Of a DNA stretch of 33,416 bases, positions 18,608-26,306 are shown piece by piece; the stretch's first letter is position 1; every line of letters begins with the position of its first letter. The position numbers were made by a program, and so were the translations under genes. The stretch comes from Streptomyces longispororuber. GTDB lineage: Bacteria > Actinomycetota > Actinomycetes > Streptomycetales > Streptomycetaceae. Where the stretch lies: assembly GCF_014656095.1 (NCBI RefSeq), contig NZ_BNBT01000097.1, forward strand, positions 1-33,416, read 5' to 3'. The notes under the pieces are model-generated. The model made no database searches and had not been told where the DNA came from. It saw only the letters and a program-made list of their open reading frames with translations.

Positions 18608-20575
18608 TCACGGGTGACGCGTTCCTGATCCCTGCGCTGCGACGCCCTCGCTGACCGCCGGCCCTCTCGCGAGGGACTCCTCGTACTGCCCCTCCGGCAC
18701 GCCGGCCAGCTCCCGGAGCTTGGCGCGCGTCTCGGGATCGGTGGAGAACACCACCGTGCCGAGCATCCCTCGCGTCAGCAGGACCTTGTACGTGTTGCGG
18801 ATCAGCCGGTCCACGTCCGCGTCGGGGGTCGACTTCTTGAAGACCGGGTCCTTCGACGCCGTGCGGTCGGTGACCCAGTGGTCGTCGCGCCACACCAGGT
18901 CGGGGCCGATGATGACGCCGCTCCAGTCGTACTCGAAGCCCTGCGCCGTGTACACACAGCCCACCTGCCCGAAACCGGCCGGGTCGGTCGCCCACAGGGC
19001 GGCCGGGGGCGCGCCGCCCACGGCCCGCTCACCGTAGACGTTCCAGGGCCGCGCCCACTCCCCGATGACGACGTCGGCGGGCAGCGCCTGCCCGGGCGGG
19101 ATCTTCTTCGTCCACTTCCAGCAGTAACCGGCGGACATGCGCGCGCTGTAGCCCTGCGCACGGCGGCTGTCGAGGAACGCCTCCATCTCCTGTGGGCTGT
19201 CCGCGACGAGGAGCCGCATCTTGCCGTCGGGCTCCCACGTCACGGGGCCGCCCGGCTCGAGTCCCAGGAGCCGCACCACCCACCGCAGATACGCGTCACT
19301 GCCGCCGCACCGGAACTGGCTGTCCAGCGGCACCACCTGACAGCGGAGATCCTTCTTCGCGGCGGCCGCCTCGATCTCCGCGACCGTGCCCATCTCGCCG
19401 GGCCGGACGACCTGGTGCTCGTCCAGGAGGAACACCGGGACGCGCGCCGCGTCGATGAGCTCCTCGACCTGGGGCTTGCCGGTGCGGTTCGACGCCGGTG
19501 TGTAGCGGTTGGCCGACGTCTCCCGTATGCGGTGGGCCTCGTCGCAGATCAGCACGTCGAGGTTGTTGCGCTCGGCGGTCATGAAGCTGTTGAAGTACTT
19601 GAAGAGGTCCTTCACCTCCCGCTTCCGGGAGCCCGCGACCTTCCTCATCGTCGTCGTGAAGGAACTGGAGCCCGTCGCGTGCAGCGCGGTGACGCCCTGC
19701 CGGTACAGCTCGCCGAGGAGCGACAGCGCGATGACGCTCTTGCCGGTGCCCGGCCCGCCGGTGACGATCACGACCTCCTTGTGGTCGGACCGCTGGGCAC
19801 GCCGGACGGCGTTGAGGACCGTACGGTACGCGATTTGCTGCTCGTCCAGCAGCACGAACTGCTCCCGCTCGCGCACCTCCTGGGCGGCCACCGCCATGAG
19901 CTGCTTGGACGGGCCGATCTTCCCGTTGACGAGTTCGTCCGCGGCCGAGGCGCCCGACTCGGGCCCCAGCCTCGTACGGAGGAAGTCGATGAACTCCCCG
20001 CGCCGCGCCCCGATGAAGAGCTGGCCGTGCTGGTCCTGCTCGACTTCGAACAGTCCGCTGACGCCGAACTCGGTGGCGTTGTGCAGATACGCGGCACCGC
20101 TGACGCGTTCCGGGTGCGCGGCCAGTGCACCGTTGAAGGAGATGAGGTACGCGCAGTAGCCGCGTACCTGGTGCACGGGGTTCAGCACCGCCCGGCTGTA
20201 TCCGTCCAGGCGGCACAGCGACGGGTCGTCGTCGTCCGGCTCCGCGCTGCTCCACTGCTTCAGCTCCACGACGACGTACGACGGCAGGCCGGTTTCGGGG
20301 TGCACCCCGGCCAGCACGGCGTCGGCCCGCTTGCTGTTCAGCGGCAGCCCGTACTCCAGGAGCATCTCCACCTGCCCGAGCCCCGCGTCGTTGAGCGCGC
20401 TCGCGAGCACGGGGATGCTCCGCTCCCAGGAGCGGACCTCGGACGCACCGGGCCTGTGCCCGTGCACGTGTACGAACTGCTCCGTCAGGCGGAAGAAGAG
20501 AGCACCGGAGAGGCACTCGGCGGAGACCGCGGCGGCGGAGTCGCGGAACAGCAAGGAAAGCCCCCCGGGCAGCAC
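18608..20575 (-). CDS. DUF2075 / Schlafen-group-3 helicase with N-terminal PD-(D/E)XK-like nuclease motif (downstream paralogue)
   Basis: Up to 655 residues. The N-terminal part has the PD-(D/E)XK pattern: Asp85 in SKRADAVLAG, then VVVELKQW with Glu104 and Lys106. The P-loop helicase part shows Walker A GGPGTGKS (273-280), Walker B VLICDEAHR (DEAH 345-348), FLLDEHQ (383-388), a Q-motif-like LLDEQQIAYR (242-251) and SF1-type C-terminal motifs VYTAQGFEYDW and YKVLLTRG. This is the DUF2075 (PF09848) arrangement. A role in nucleic-acid processing or phage defence is inferred, not shown. It follows a paralogue on the same strand after ~90-110 bases, probably an operon. The outer GTG start at 20575 has no ribosome binding site; a TTG at 20554 is preceded by GGGGGG and aligns with the paralogue's start, so the protein may be 648 residues. 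Confidence 0.9.
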   Translation of the reverse strand: MLPGGLSLLFRDSAAAVSAECLSGALFFRLTEQFVHVHGHRPGASEVRSWERSIPVLASALNDAGLGQVEMLLEYGLPLNSKRADAVLAGVHPETGLPSYVVVELKQWSSAEPDDDDPSLCRLDGYSRAVLNPVHQVRGYCAYLISFNGALAAHPERVSGAAYLHNATEFGVSGLFEVEQDQHGQLFIGARRGEFIDFLRTRLGPESGASAADELVNGKIGPSKQLMAVAAQEVREREQFVLLDEQQIAYRTVLNAVRRAQRSDHKEVVIVTGGPGTGKSVIALSLLGELYRQGVTALHATGSSSFTTTMRKVAGSRKREVKDLFKYFNSFMTAERNNLDVLICDEAHRIRETSANRYTPASNRTGKPQVEELIDAARVPVFLLDEHQVVRPGEMGTVAEIEAAAAKKDLRCQVVPLDSQFRCGGSDAYLRWVVRLLGLEPGGPVTWEPDGKMRLLVADSPQEMEAFLDSRRAQGYSARMSAGYCWKWTKKIPPGQALPADVVIGEWARPWNVYGERAVGGAPPAALWATDPAGFGQVGCVYTAQGFEYDWSGVIIGPDLVWRDDHWVTDRTASKDPVFKKSTPDADVDRLIRNTYKVLLTRGMLGTVVFSTDPETRAKLRELAGVPEGQYEESLARGPAVSEGVAAQGSGTRHP

Positions 20576-20587
20576 GAAGAAAGCCGT

Positions 20588-20644
20588 GCGGGTGGGGGCG
20601 TGTCCATCGGCTCCGGAAGGTGGAGCGGAAGCCCGGCGGGCCGC
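20588..20644 (-). repeat. Conserved leader, copy 1, upstream of the downstream DUF2075 gene
   Basis: This 57-bp block closely matches 22751-22810 upstream of the paralogous gene, including an exact 18-base core GCGGGTGGGGGCGTGTCC (20588-20605) and a GGAAGCCCG/GCGGGCCGC-type end. Between these, GCTCC/GGAGC arms (20610-20614, 20622-20626) form a hairpin. It fills most of the gap between the two DUF2075 genes. Confidence 0.85.
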
Positions 20645-20663
20645 AACTACAACACGATCCAGG

Positions 20664-22721
20664 CTACCTGTGGCGTCTGCGGTAGTCGGGGGGTAGCTGG
20701 GGCCCCTCGGCGGTCAGCCTCGGCTGGGCACCGTCGTAGTGCTGCATGCCGATGGCGCCCGGGATGAGCCTGCGCAGTTCGTTGTGGGTACGGCGATCGG
20801 TCGCGTAGACGACGGTGCCGATGACACCGCGGGTCAGGAGGACGTGGTAGGCGTTACGGACGCACCGGTCGACGACGGAGTCGTCCACCTCGCCCCGGAA
20901 GCCGGGGTCGCGGGAGGCGGCCCGATCCACCCTGAACGTCCCGTCGCGGAAGAGCAGGTCCGGGCCGATGATGACGCCGTTCCAGTCGTACTCGAAGGTC
21001 TGCGCCGTGTAGACGCAGCCGATCTGGCCGATGCCGCGGGCATCCGTCGACCAGTAGTCCGAGCGAGGCGCGTCGGGAACGCTGTGCGACGGCTTCACGT
21101 TCCACGGCCGGCTCCAGTCCTCGATGCGGACGTCGTCGACGAGCCGTCCCTCCTCCGGGTCGCTCCAGGGCCAGCAGAACCCCGCCGTGATGCGCGCCGT
21201 GGCTCCCTCGAGGGCCCGTTCCCTGATGAACCGCTCCATCTGCTCCGGGGAGTCGGCGACCGTGAGCGTCATCCGCCCGTCCGGCCGCCAGGCCACCGGG
21301 TCGGAGGTGCGCAGTCCCAGCAACTGCTGCACCCAGCCCTGGTACCGCTTGCTGCCGCCCGCGCGGAACGTTCCCTCCAGGTCGGTGACTTCTACCGAGC
21401 AACCGATCTCCTCGGCGAGTGCCTTGAGGTAGTCGGCGGTGCCCACCTCGTCCGGGCGAATCGACTGGTGGTCGTCGAGCAGGAAGATGGGCACCCTGGC
21501 GGCTCTGATCAACTCGGTCGCCTGCGGCCGGTCGTCGTCGCGCAGTTCCTTGGGCATCCAGCGGTGTGTCGAACTGCGCCGCAAGCGGTGTGCCTCGTCG
21601 CAGATGAGGACGTCGATGCTGTCCGGCGGGGTGTCGGTGAAGCTGTTGAAGTACCGGTACAGCTTGTTGGCCGCGGCGCGCTTGGACGACGCCTGCCCCT
21701 GGCGTGCCGTACCGAGCATGATGTTGCGCAGCGTTTCGGTGTACGCGTGCGAGCCGCTGGCCAGCACGGCCTCGCGGCCCTTGAGGCCGAGTGAGCGCTG
21801 CAGCTCCAAGGCCACGGCGCTCTTTCCGCTGCCTGGCCCGCCTCGCAGGATGTACACGCGTTTGGGGCCGGGCTCCGGTGCGGGACCGGGAGCGGTGTCG
21901 GCGTCCTGGAACAGTCCGACGTCGAAGGCGGTGGCGGGCGCGGCCTTCTCCAGATGCCGGGTGATCCGGTCGAAGGCGACGTACTGCTCGTCGAGGAGCG
22001 TGAGACCACCGCCCTTGACGGACCGTTGCCGCGCCACGTCGGTGACCTTGCGCAAGGGGTCGCGGCGGGCGTGCTCCAGCGCGTGCGCGGCCTGCTTCCC
22101 GGAGGCGGCGGTGAACCTCGAGGTGAGGGCTCGCCGGAAACGCTCCAGGTCGTCGAGCGTGTAGAGGAAACCGTGGTCGCTCTCGGGCAGCTCGAACAGC
22201 GCCTCCACGTCCGCGTCCCGCGCGTTGTGCAGCAGCGCCACCCCCATCAACCGGTCGTCGCCCTCCCGGAGGTGGGGCAGATAGCGGACCATGTACTCGC
22301 AGTAGCGCTGTATCTGCCGCACCGGGTGCAGCTTGTTCTTGCCGTCCCCGAACCCGAGGTCGACGGCGATCGGGCACCGCGGATCGACCGTGGCGTGGCG
22401 TACCTGCTTCAGCTCCACCGCGAGGTACGAATCCGTTTCGGTGCCGGGCCGCCGACCGCACAGCACCAGGTCGACCGCCGAGTTGGTGTGGGGCAGGTCG
22501 ACCTCGACCTGCACCTCCACCTCGTCGAGACCGCAGTCCAGCAGAGCCCTGACCACCACGGGGATGCTGTTGTCCCAGGAGGCGATGTCGCCTTGCTCGG
22601 CCGCCCGTCCCTTGACTTGGACATGCTCGTGGATCAGTCGCTCGGTGAGCGGGAGGTACGCCGAACCGGGCCGGGCAACGATGAGTTGTCCGAGTTCGGC
22701 TGCGGAGAGCTGCAGGAGCAC
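20664..22721 (-). CDS. DUF2075 / Schlafen-group-3 helicase with N-terminal PD-(D/E)XK-like nuclease motif (upstream paralogue)
   Basis: About 685 residues, paralogous along its whole length to the next gene. The nuclease-like motif is Asp84 in SAVDLVLCG and AVELKQV with Glu103 and Lys105, at nearly the same positions as in the paralogue. The helicase has Walker A GGPGSGKS (294-301), DEAH (375-378), FLLDDHQS, VYTAQTFEYDWNGVIIGPDLL and NAYHVLLTRG. An insertion before Walker A (TAPGPAPEPGPKR) is absent from the other copy. GTG 22721 is preferred because GGGGA lies six bases upstream and it aligns with the paralogue. A GTG at 22781 would translate the leader repeat. Identity looks moderate rather than near-complete, so the duplication is old. 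Function is inferred from domains only. Confidence 0.9.
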   Translation of the reverse strand: MLLQLSAAELGQLIVARPGSAYLPLTERLIHEHVQVKGRAAEQGDIASWDNSIPVVVRALLDCGLDEVEVQVEVDLPHTNSAVDLVLCGRRPGTETDSYLAVELKQVRHATVDPRCPIAVDLGFGDGKNKLHPVRQIQRYCEYMVRYLPHLREGDDRLMGVALLHNARDADVEALFELPESDHGFLYTLDDLERFRRALTSRFTAASGKQAAHALEHARRDPLRKVTDVARQRSVKGGGLTLLDEQYVAFDRITRHLEKAAPATAFDVGLFQDADTAPGPAPEPGPKRVYILRGGPGSGKSAVALELQRSLGLKGREAVLASGSHAYTETLRNIMLGTARQGQASSKRAAANKLYRYFNSFTDTPPDSIDVLICDEAHRLRRSSTHRWMPKELRDDDRPQATELIRAARVPIFLLDDHQSIRPDEVGTADYLKALAEEIGCSVEVTDLEGTFRAGGSKRYQGWVQQLLGLRTSDPVAWRPDGRMTLTVADSPEQMERFIRERALEGATARITAGFCWPWSDPEEGRLVDDVRIEDWSRPWNVKPSHSVPDAPRSDYWSTDARGIGQIGCVYTAQTFEYDWNGVIIGPDLLFRDGTFRVDRAASRDPGFRGEVDDSVVDRCVRNAYHVLLTRGVIGTVVYATDRRTHNELRRLIPGAIGMQHYDGAQPRLTAEGPQLPPDYRRRHR

Positions 22722-22750
22722 GAAGGTTCCCCGGGCACGAGATGACTCGC

Positions 22751-22810
22751 GCGGGTGGGGGCGTGTCCTTCGTGACTCCACCGAAGCGGAGTGGAAGCCC
22801 GTCGGGCCGC
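22751..22810 (-). repeat. Conserved leader, copy 2, upstream of the first DUF2075 gene
   Basis: A 60-bp block sharing the exact core GCGGGTGGGGGCGTGTCC (22751-22768) with the copy at 20588. Its hairpin (22775-22781 with 22786-22792) reads ACTCCGC-UUCG-GUGGAGU on the minus-strand RNA, a stem closed by a C(UUCG)G tetraloop. The outer pair is A-U where copy 1 has G-C, a compensatory change. It ends about 28 bases before the GTG start. Confidence 0.85.
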
Positions 22811-22851
22811 GATGACGATGCGTAGGTTAACCCAGGGCCCCGGCGGGGTGA

Positions 22852-22876
22852 GGGCGGGCCCCCGGAAGGCCCGCCC
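22852..22876 (-). terminator. Terminator after the small membrane-peptide gene
   Basis: GGGCGGGCC (22852-22860) pairs with GGCCCGCCC (22868-22876) around a 7-base loop, beginning 11 bases past the stop of the 42-residue gene. It would insulate the DUF2075 genes from that transcript. Confidence 0.7.
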
Positions 22877-22886
22877 GCCGCCCGAC

Positions 22887-23015
22887 TCAACCGAGCCGGT
22901 GCACCACGGCCTGCACCAGCGCCCACACCAGGTTCGAACCGAACCCCGCCGTGATGCCCACCAGGACCTCACGGACCCACATGCGGCGCTTGGGCGTGTA
23001 CTCGACGACAGCCAT
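22887..23015 (-). CDS. 42-residue single-helix membrane peptide, DUF6408-like
   Basis: A short gene starting at ATG 23015 with AAGGGGA about nine bases upstream and ending in TGA at 22887. The N-terminus MAVVEYTPKRRMW is basic and precedes one hydrophobic helix, VGITAGFGSNLVWALVQAVV, ending HRLG. I recall small Streptomyces proteins of this kind (DUF6408) but cannot confirm membership. It lies directly upstream of the tandem DUF2075 genes on the same strand, though a hairpin follows it. The clean ribosome binding site, sensible topology and following terminator argue that it is real. It could be a toxin-like or signalling peptide; there is no direct evidence. Confidence 0.7.
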   Translation of the reverse strand: MAVVEYTPKRRMWVREVLVGITAGFGSNLVWALVQAVVHRLG

Positions 23016-23385
23016 AGGAACGCGTCCCCTTCGATCGTGACCGGTGACGGTCGCCGGACGGCTCCCGCCGGGAGCACTCCATGAGTCACGTCACCGAACC
23101 GAAGGGCCTGCGTCACCGCGGGCCGCGCCGCGTACGTCCTCCGGGAAGGCACGCGGTACACGACAACGCTAACTCACGACTGGCCGCGCGCGGTACGGAG
23201 TTGATGCCGTCGAAGTCGGTTCTCGCACAGTGCCGCCGAGCCGTCGGCCGAGTACGTGCTGCCTCCGTCCGGCAGGTGGCACGGGCGCCCGGCAGCACGG
23301 TGGTGGTCGTGGGTGTGGGTGTGACGAAGACCCGTCCGGTGCGGGCTGTGGACGGCCCGGGCAGCCGTCCGCACCATGGTCCTCC
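23016..23385. other. Intergenic region between the membrane peptide and the amidase gene
   Basis: 370 bases between divergent genes with no convincing coding frame. GTGACCGGTGAC near 23037 and GTCACGTCACC near 23086 form inverted partners flanking a CTCCCGCCGGGAG palindrome (about 23062-23074). These may be promoter-proximal sites for the peptide gene. No clear -10/-35 pair was identified for either gene. Confidence 0.4.
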
Positions 23386-24804
23386 ATGGACGACGACGAT
23401 CTCTGTTTTCCCGGGGCCGGGGAGCTTGCGCGGATGGTGCGGGAGCGGGTGGTGTCCGTGCGGGAGGTGGTGGGGGCTTTTGTGGGGCGGGTCGAGCGGG
23501 TGAATGCTGTGGTGAATGCCCTGGTCACGGTGGATGTGGAGGGGGTGGTGGAGGCGGCTGGGCGGGCCGATGAGCGGGTGGCTCGGGGGGAGGGGGTGGG
23601 GCCGTTGCACGGGGTGCCTGTGGGGTTCAAGGACACGCATCTGACGCGCGGGATGCGGACCACCCGGGGGTCGCGGGTGTTCGCGGAGTGGGTGCCCGAC
23701 GAGGACGAGCTGGTGGTGGCGCGGGTGCAGGGGGCGGGGGCGCTGCGGCTGGGGAAGACGAACGTGCCGGAGTTCGGGGCCGGGTCGCACACCTTCAACG
23801 CGGTGTTCGGCGCGACGCGGAACCCGTACGACCTCGGGCGCAGCGCGGGTGGCAGCAGCGGGGGAGCGGCGGCCGCGCTCGCGGCGGGGCTGCTGCCCCT
23901 CGCGGACGGCAGCGACATGGGCGGCTCGCTGCGCAACCCGGCCTCCTTCTGCAACGTGGTGGGGCTGCGGCCGACACCCGGGCGCGTGCCCTCGTACCCG
24001 GCGGTGAACGCGTGGGACACGCTGAGTGTGCCGGGGCCCATGGCGCGCAGCGTCAGCGATGTGGCGCTGCTGCTGTCCGTGATGGCGGGGCCCGACCCGC
24101 GCTGCCCGTTGTCCTTGGAGACGCCGTCCGCCGCCTCCTTCCGGGCGCCCCTGGAGCGCGACACCCGCGGGCTGCGGGTCGCGTGGGCGCCCGACCTGGG
24201 CGGGCGGGTTCCGGTCGACCCGGACGTACGGGAGGTGCTGGCGCGGCAGGCGGCGGTGTTCGAGGCGCTGGGGTGGCGGGTGGAGGAGGCCTGCCCGGAC
24301 CTGGACGGGGCGGACGCCGTGTTCCGCGTGCTCCGCGCGCACTCCTTCGCGCTGGCGCTCGGGGCCGTGCTCGACGACCACCGCGCGCTGCTCAAGCCGA
24401 CCGTGGTCTGGAACATCGAGGAGGGGCGGAAGCTCACCGCGGCCGACCTCGCCGCCGCCACCGCCGAGCACACCCGGATGCTGCATGCCGCCGTGGCGTT
24501 CTTCGAGCGGTACGACGTGCTCGTCGCGCCGGTGAGCCAGGTCGCGCCCTTCGCCGTGGAGCGGGAGTACCCGGACGTCGTGGACGGCCGGGCGCAGGAG
24601 ACGTACATCGACTGGATGCGGTCCGCGTTCTTCGTGTCGCTGCTCGGCGGGCCCGCCCTGGCCGTGCCCGCCGGGTTCACGGAGGCCGGGCTTCCGGTGG
24701 GGATCCAGATCGTGGGGCCGCCGCGGGCCGAGCGGGCCGTCCTGGAGGTGGGGGCCGCCTTCGAGGCCGCCACCGGGTGGGGGCGCAGGCGGCCCCCGCT
24801 GTGA
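23386..24804 (+). CDS. Amidase-signature family hydrolase
   Basis: A 472-residue cytoplasmic amidase. The Ser-cisSer-Lys triad is visible: Lys82 in GVPVGFKDTH, cis-Ser157 in SAGGSSGGAAAALAAG, and nucleophile Ser181 in GSDMGGSLRNPA. The usual GSD/A-T-GGS loop has Met178 in place of Thr, which is uncommon. The C-terminal PALAVPAGFTEAGLPVGIQIVGPP is the family's conserved end. The substrate is unknown; members include indoleacetamide, nicotinamide and GatA-type amidases. This is not GatA, since no gatB/gatC is nearby. The ATG at 23386 (MDDDDLCFPG) is used. The first 400 bases use GGG and GTG codons far more than the neighbours. A 13-C run follows the stop. Confidence 0.9.
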   Translation: MDDDDLCFPGAGELARMVRERVVSVREVVGAFVGRVERVNAVVNALVTVDVEGVVEAAGRADERVARGEGVGPLHGVPVGFKDTHLTRGMRTTRGSRVFAEWVPDEDELVVARVQGAGALRLGKTNVPEFGAGSHTFNAVFGATRNPYDLGRSAGGSSGGAAAALAAGLLPLADGSDMGGSLRNPASFCNVVGLRPTPGRVPSYPAVNAWDTLSVPGPMARSVSDVALLLSVMAGPDPRCPLSLETPSAASFRAPLERDTRGLRVAWAPDLGGRVPVDPDVREVLARQAAVFEALGWRVEEACPDLDGADAVFRVLRAHSFALALGAVLDDHRALLKPTVVWNIEEGRKLTAADLAAATAEHTRMLHAAVAFFERYDVLVAPVSQVAPFAVEREYPDVVDGRAQETYIDWMRSAFFVSLLGGPALAVPAGFTEAGLPVGIQIVGPPRAERAVLEVGAAFEAATGWGRRRPPL

Positions 24805-24818
24805 ACGCGTGGGGCCGT

Positions 24819-24831
24819 CCCCCCCCCCCCC
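24819..24831 (+). repeat. Thirteen-base C homopolymer
   Basis: An uninterrupted run of 13 C just after the amidase stop and 40 bases before the end of the convergent MFS gene. It is noncoding. It is a likely site of length variation or sequencing error, and no hairpin terminator was seen here. Confidence 0.85.
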
Positions 24832-24871
24832 GGGCGCGCGCTTGGGCGGCCGGGGTTGGCGTGCCTGTACG

Positions 24872-26182
24872 TCAGCCGAGGACGAGCAGCGTGGCGAGGC
24901 CGGGGCCGAAGGCGCCGCCGAGCTGGTAGCTGAGGGCGAACAGGCCGATCGCGGTGGGGCGTTGTGCGTCCGTACCGGCCGACGCGGCGTGCACGGAGAG
25001 CGTCGCGTTGGCACCCGTCGCCGTGAACGCCGCCGCGCCCGCCGCCAGGAGCAGCAGCGCGCCCGAGGACGCGAACACCGCGGTCATGGCCGCCGCCAGC
25101 CCCACCGTGACCAGGACCGCGCGCACCGCCGTGCGCCCCAGGCGCGCCGCGCCCGCCGCGAGCAGCCAGGACGCGGCCGACGCGGTCAGCAGCGTCACCA
25201 ACTGCCCGGTACCGATCGCGCCGGTGGTCCAGCCCGCCCGGTCCTGGAGCAGCCGCGGCACCGTGAACAGCAGCGTGAAGTACGAGGTCGACAGGGCTGC
25301 GCCGAGCACCGCCGAGGTCACGAAGAGCGGGGAGCGCAGCAGCCGGGCCGGGACGAAGCCGTCGGGGCGGCGGCGGATGTGCGCGGCGAGCAGGACGGCG
25401 GCGACCAGGGCGCCGGCGAGCGCGGGCAGCGGGACGGTCGGCAGCAGGATCAGGGCGGTGACGAGCGCGATGAGCGCGGCGGCGCCCCGGGCGTCGAACC
25501 GGCCCGGGGCGGGCGGCGTCCGCGTCACGTGCCGCGCGACCGCCGGTACGGCGAGGAGGGCGACGGCCGAGACCGCCAGGGCCAGCCGCCACGACACCGC
25601 GTCGGTGAGCGTCGCGCCGAGCAGCGGGCCCGCCGCGCCGAGCACGCCGAAGCCGGAGCTGATGACGCCCATGCGGCGGGTGTTCCCCGCGAGGTTCATC
25701 GCGAGGGCGACCAGGCCCGCGCCGCCCAGGGACTGCGCGGCGCGCCCGGCCAGGGCGACGGGCAGCCAGGGCGCGGCGGCCACGAGCGCGGTGCCGCCGA
25801 CGACGAGGCCGGTGCTCAGCCGCAGCACCGGGGCGGGGCCGCGCCGCCGCAGCAGCCCGGCGAGGAGTGGGGTGCCCGCCACCATGGCCCAGGCGAAGGC
25901 CGTGACCAGCCAGGTGGCGGTGGCCGTGGACAGGCCTAGGGAGCGCGCCATGTCCGGCAGGATCAGGACCGGGGCGTTGGCCCCGGCGGCGACGGGCGCG
26001 GCGAGCAGGGCGAGCCAGCCTATGGGGACGGGGCCGGGCCCGGAGCGGGTGGGCGCGGCGACCTGGGCGAGCGTGCCGGGGCGTGCGCCCTCCCGGGCGT
26101 TGGCTGGGGCGAAACCGGACCCGGACCCGGACCCGGCCCCGGGCTCGGAAACGGCCGCAGTGGACGCGGACGTGGCAGACAT
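24872..26182 (-). CDS. MFS transporter, putative multidrug or metabolite exporter
   Basis: A 436-residue membrane protein with 12 predicted helices in two halves. The motif A-like loop LLAGLLRRRGPAPVLR follows helix 2; ARSLGLSTATATWLVTAFAWAMVAGTPL and QSLGGAGLVALAMNLAG are typical of drug:H+ antiporter MFS proteins. The 40-residue N-terminus is low complexity (GSGSGSGF repeats). The ATG has AGGGGG six bases upstream. It lies downstream of the nitroreductase remnant, with a divergent MarR regulator next. This fits the common pattern of a MarR repressor controlling an efflux pump, so the pump probably depends on the operator region at 26897-26954. The substrate is unknown. Confidence 0.9.
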   Translation of the reverse strand: MSATSASTAAVSEPGAGSGSGSGFAPANAREGARPGTLAQVAAPTRSGPGPVPIGWLALLAAPVAAGANAPVLILPDMARSLGLSTATATWLVTAFAWAMVAGTPLLAGLLRRRGPAPVLRLSTGLVVGGTALVAAAPWLPVALAGRAAQSLGGAGLVALAMNLAGNTRRMGVISSGFGVLGAAGPLLGATLTDAVSWRLALAVSAVALLAVPAVARHVTRTPPAPGRFDARGAAALIALVTALILLPTVPLPALAGALVAAVLLAAHIRRRPDGFVPARLLRSPLFVTSAVLGAALSTSYFTLLFTVPRLLQDRAGWTTGAIGTGQLVTLLTASAASWLLAAGAARLGRTAVRAVLVTVGLAAAMTAVFASSGALLLLAAGAAAFTATGANATLSVHAASAGTDAQRPTAIGLFALSYQLGGAFGPGLATLLVLG

Positions 26183-26306
26183 GGAAACCCCCTGAAGCGA
26201 AGCGAAAGATGTACGGCCGGTGGCGGTGGTGGTGGCGGTGGCGCCCGGCCGTCGGAAAGCGGCGCCCGTCGGGCAGTGGCGCCCGTCGGACAGTGGCGTC
26301 TCGCCG

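Noticed and set aside
22920..22950. GGTTCGAACC-like string resembling a tRNA T-arm
   Set aside because: No acceptor, D-arm or anticodon stem can be built around it, and it lies inside the 42-residue membrane-peptide gene.
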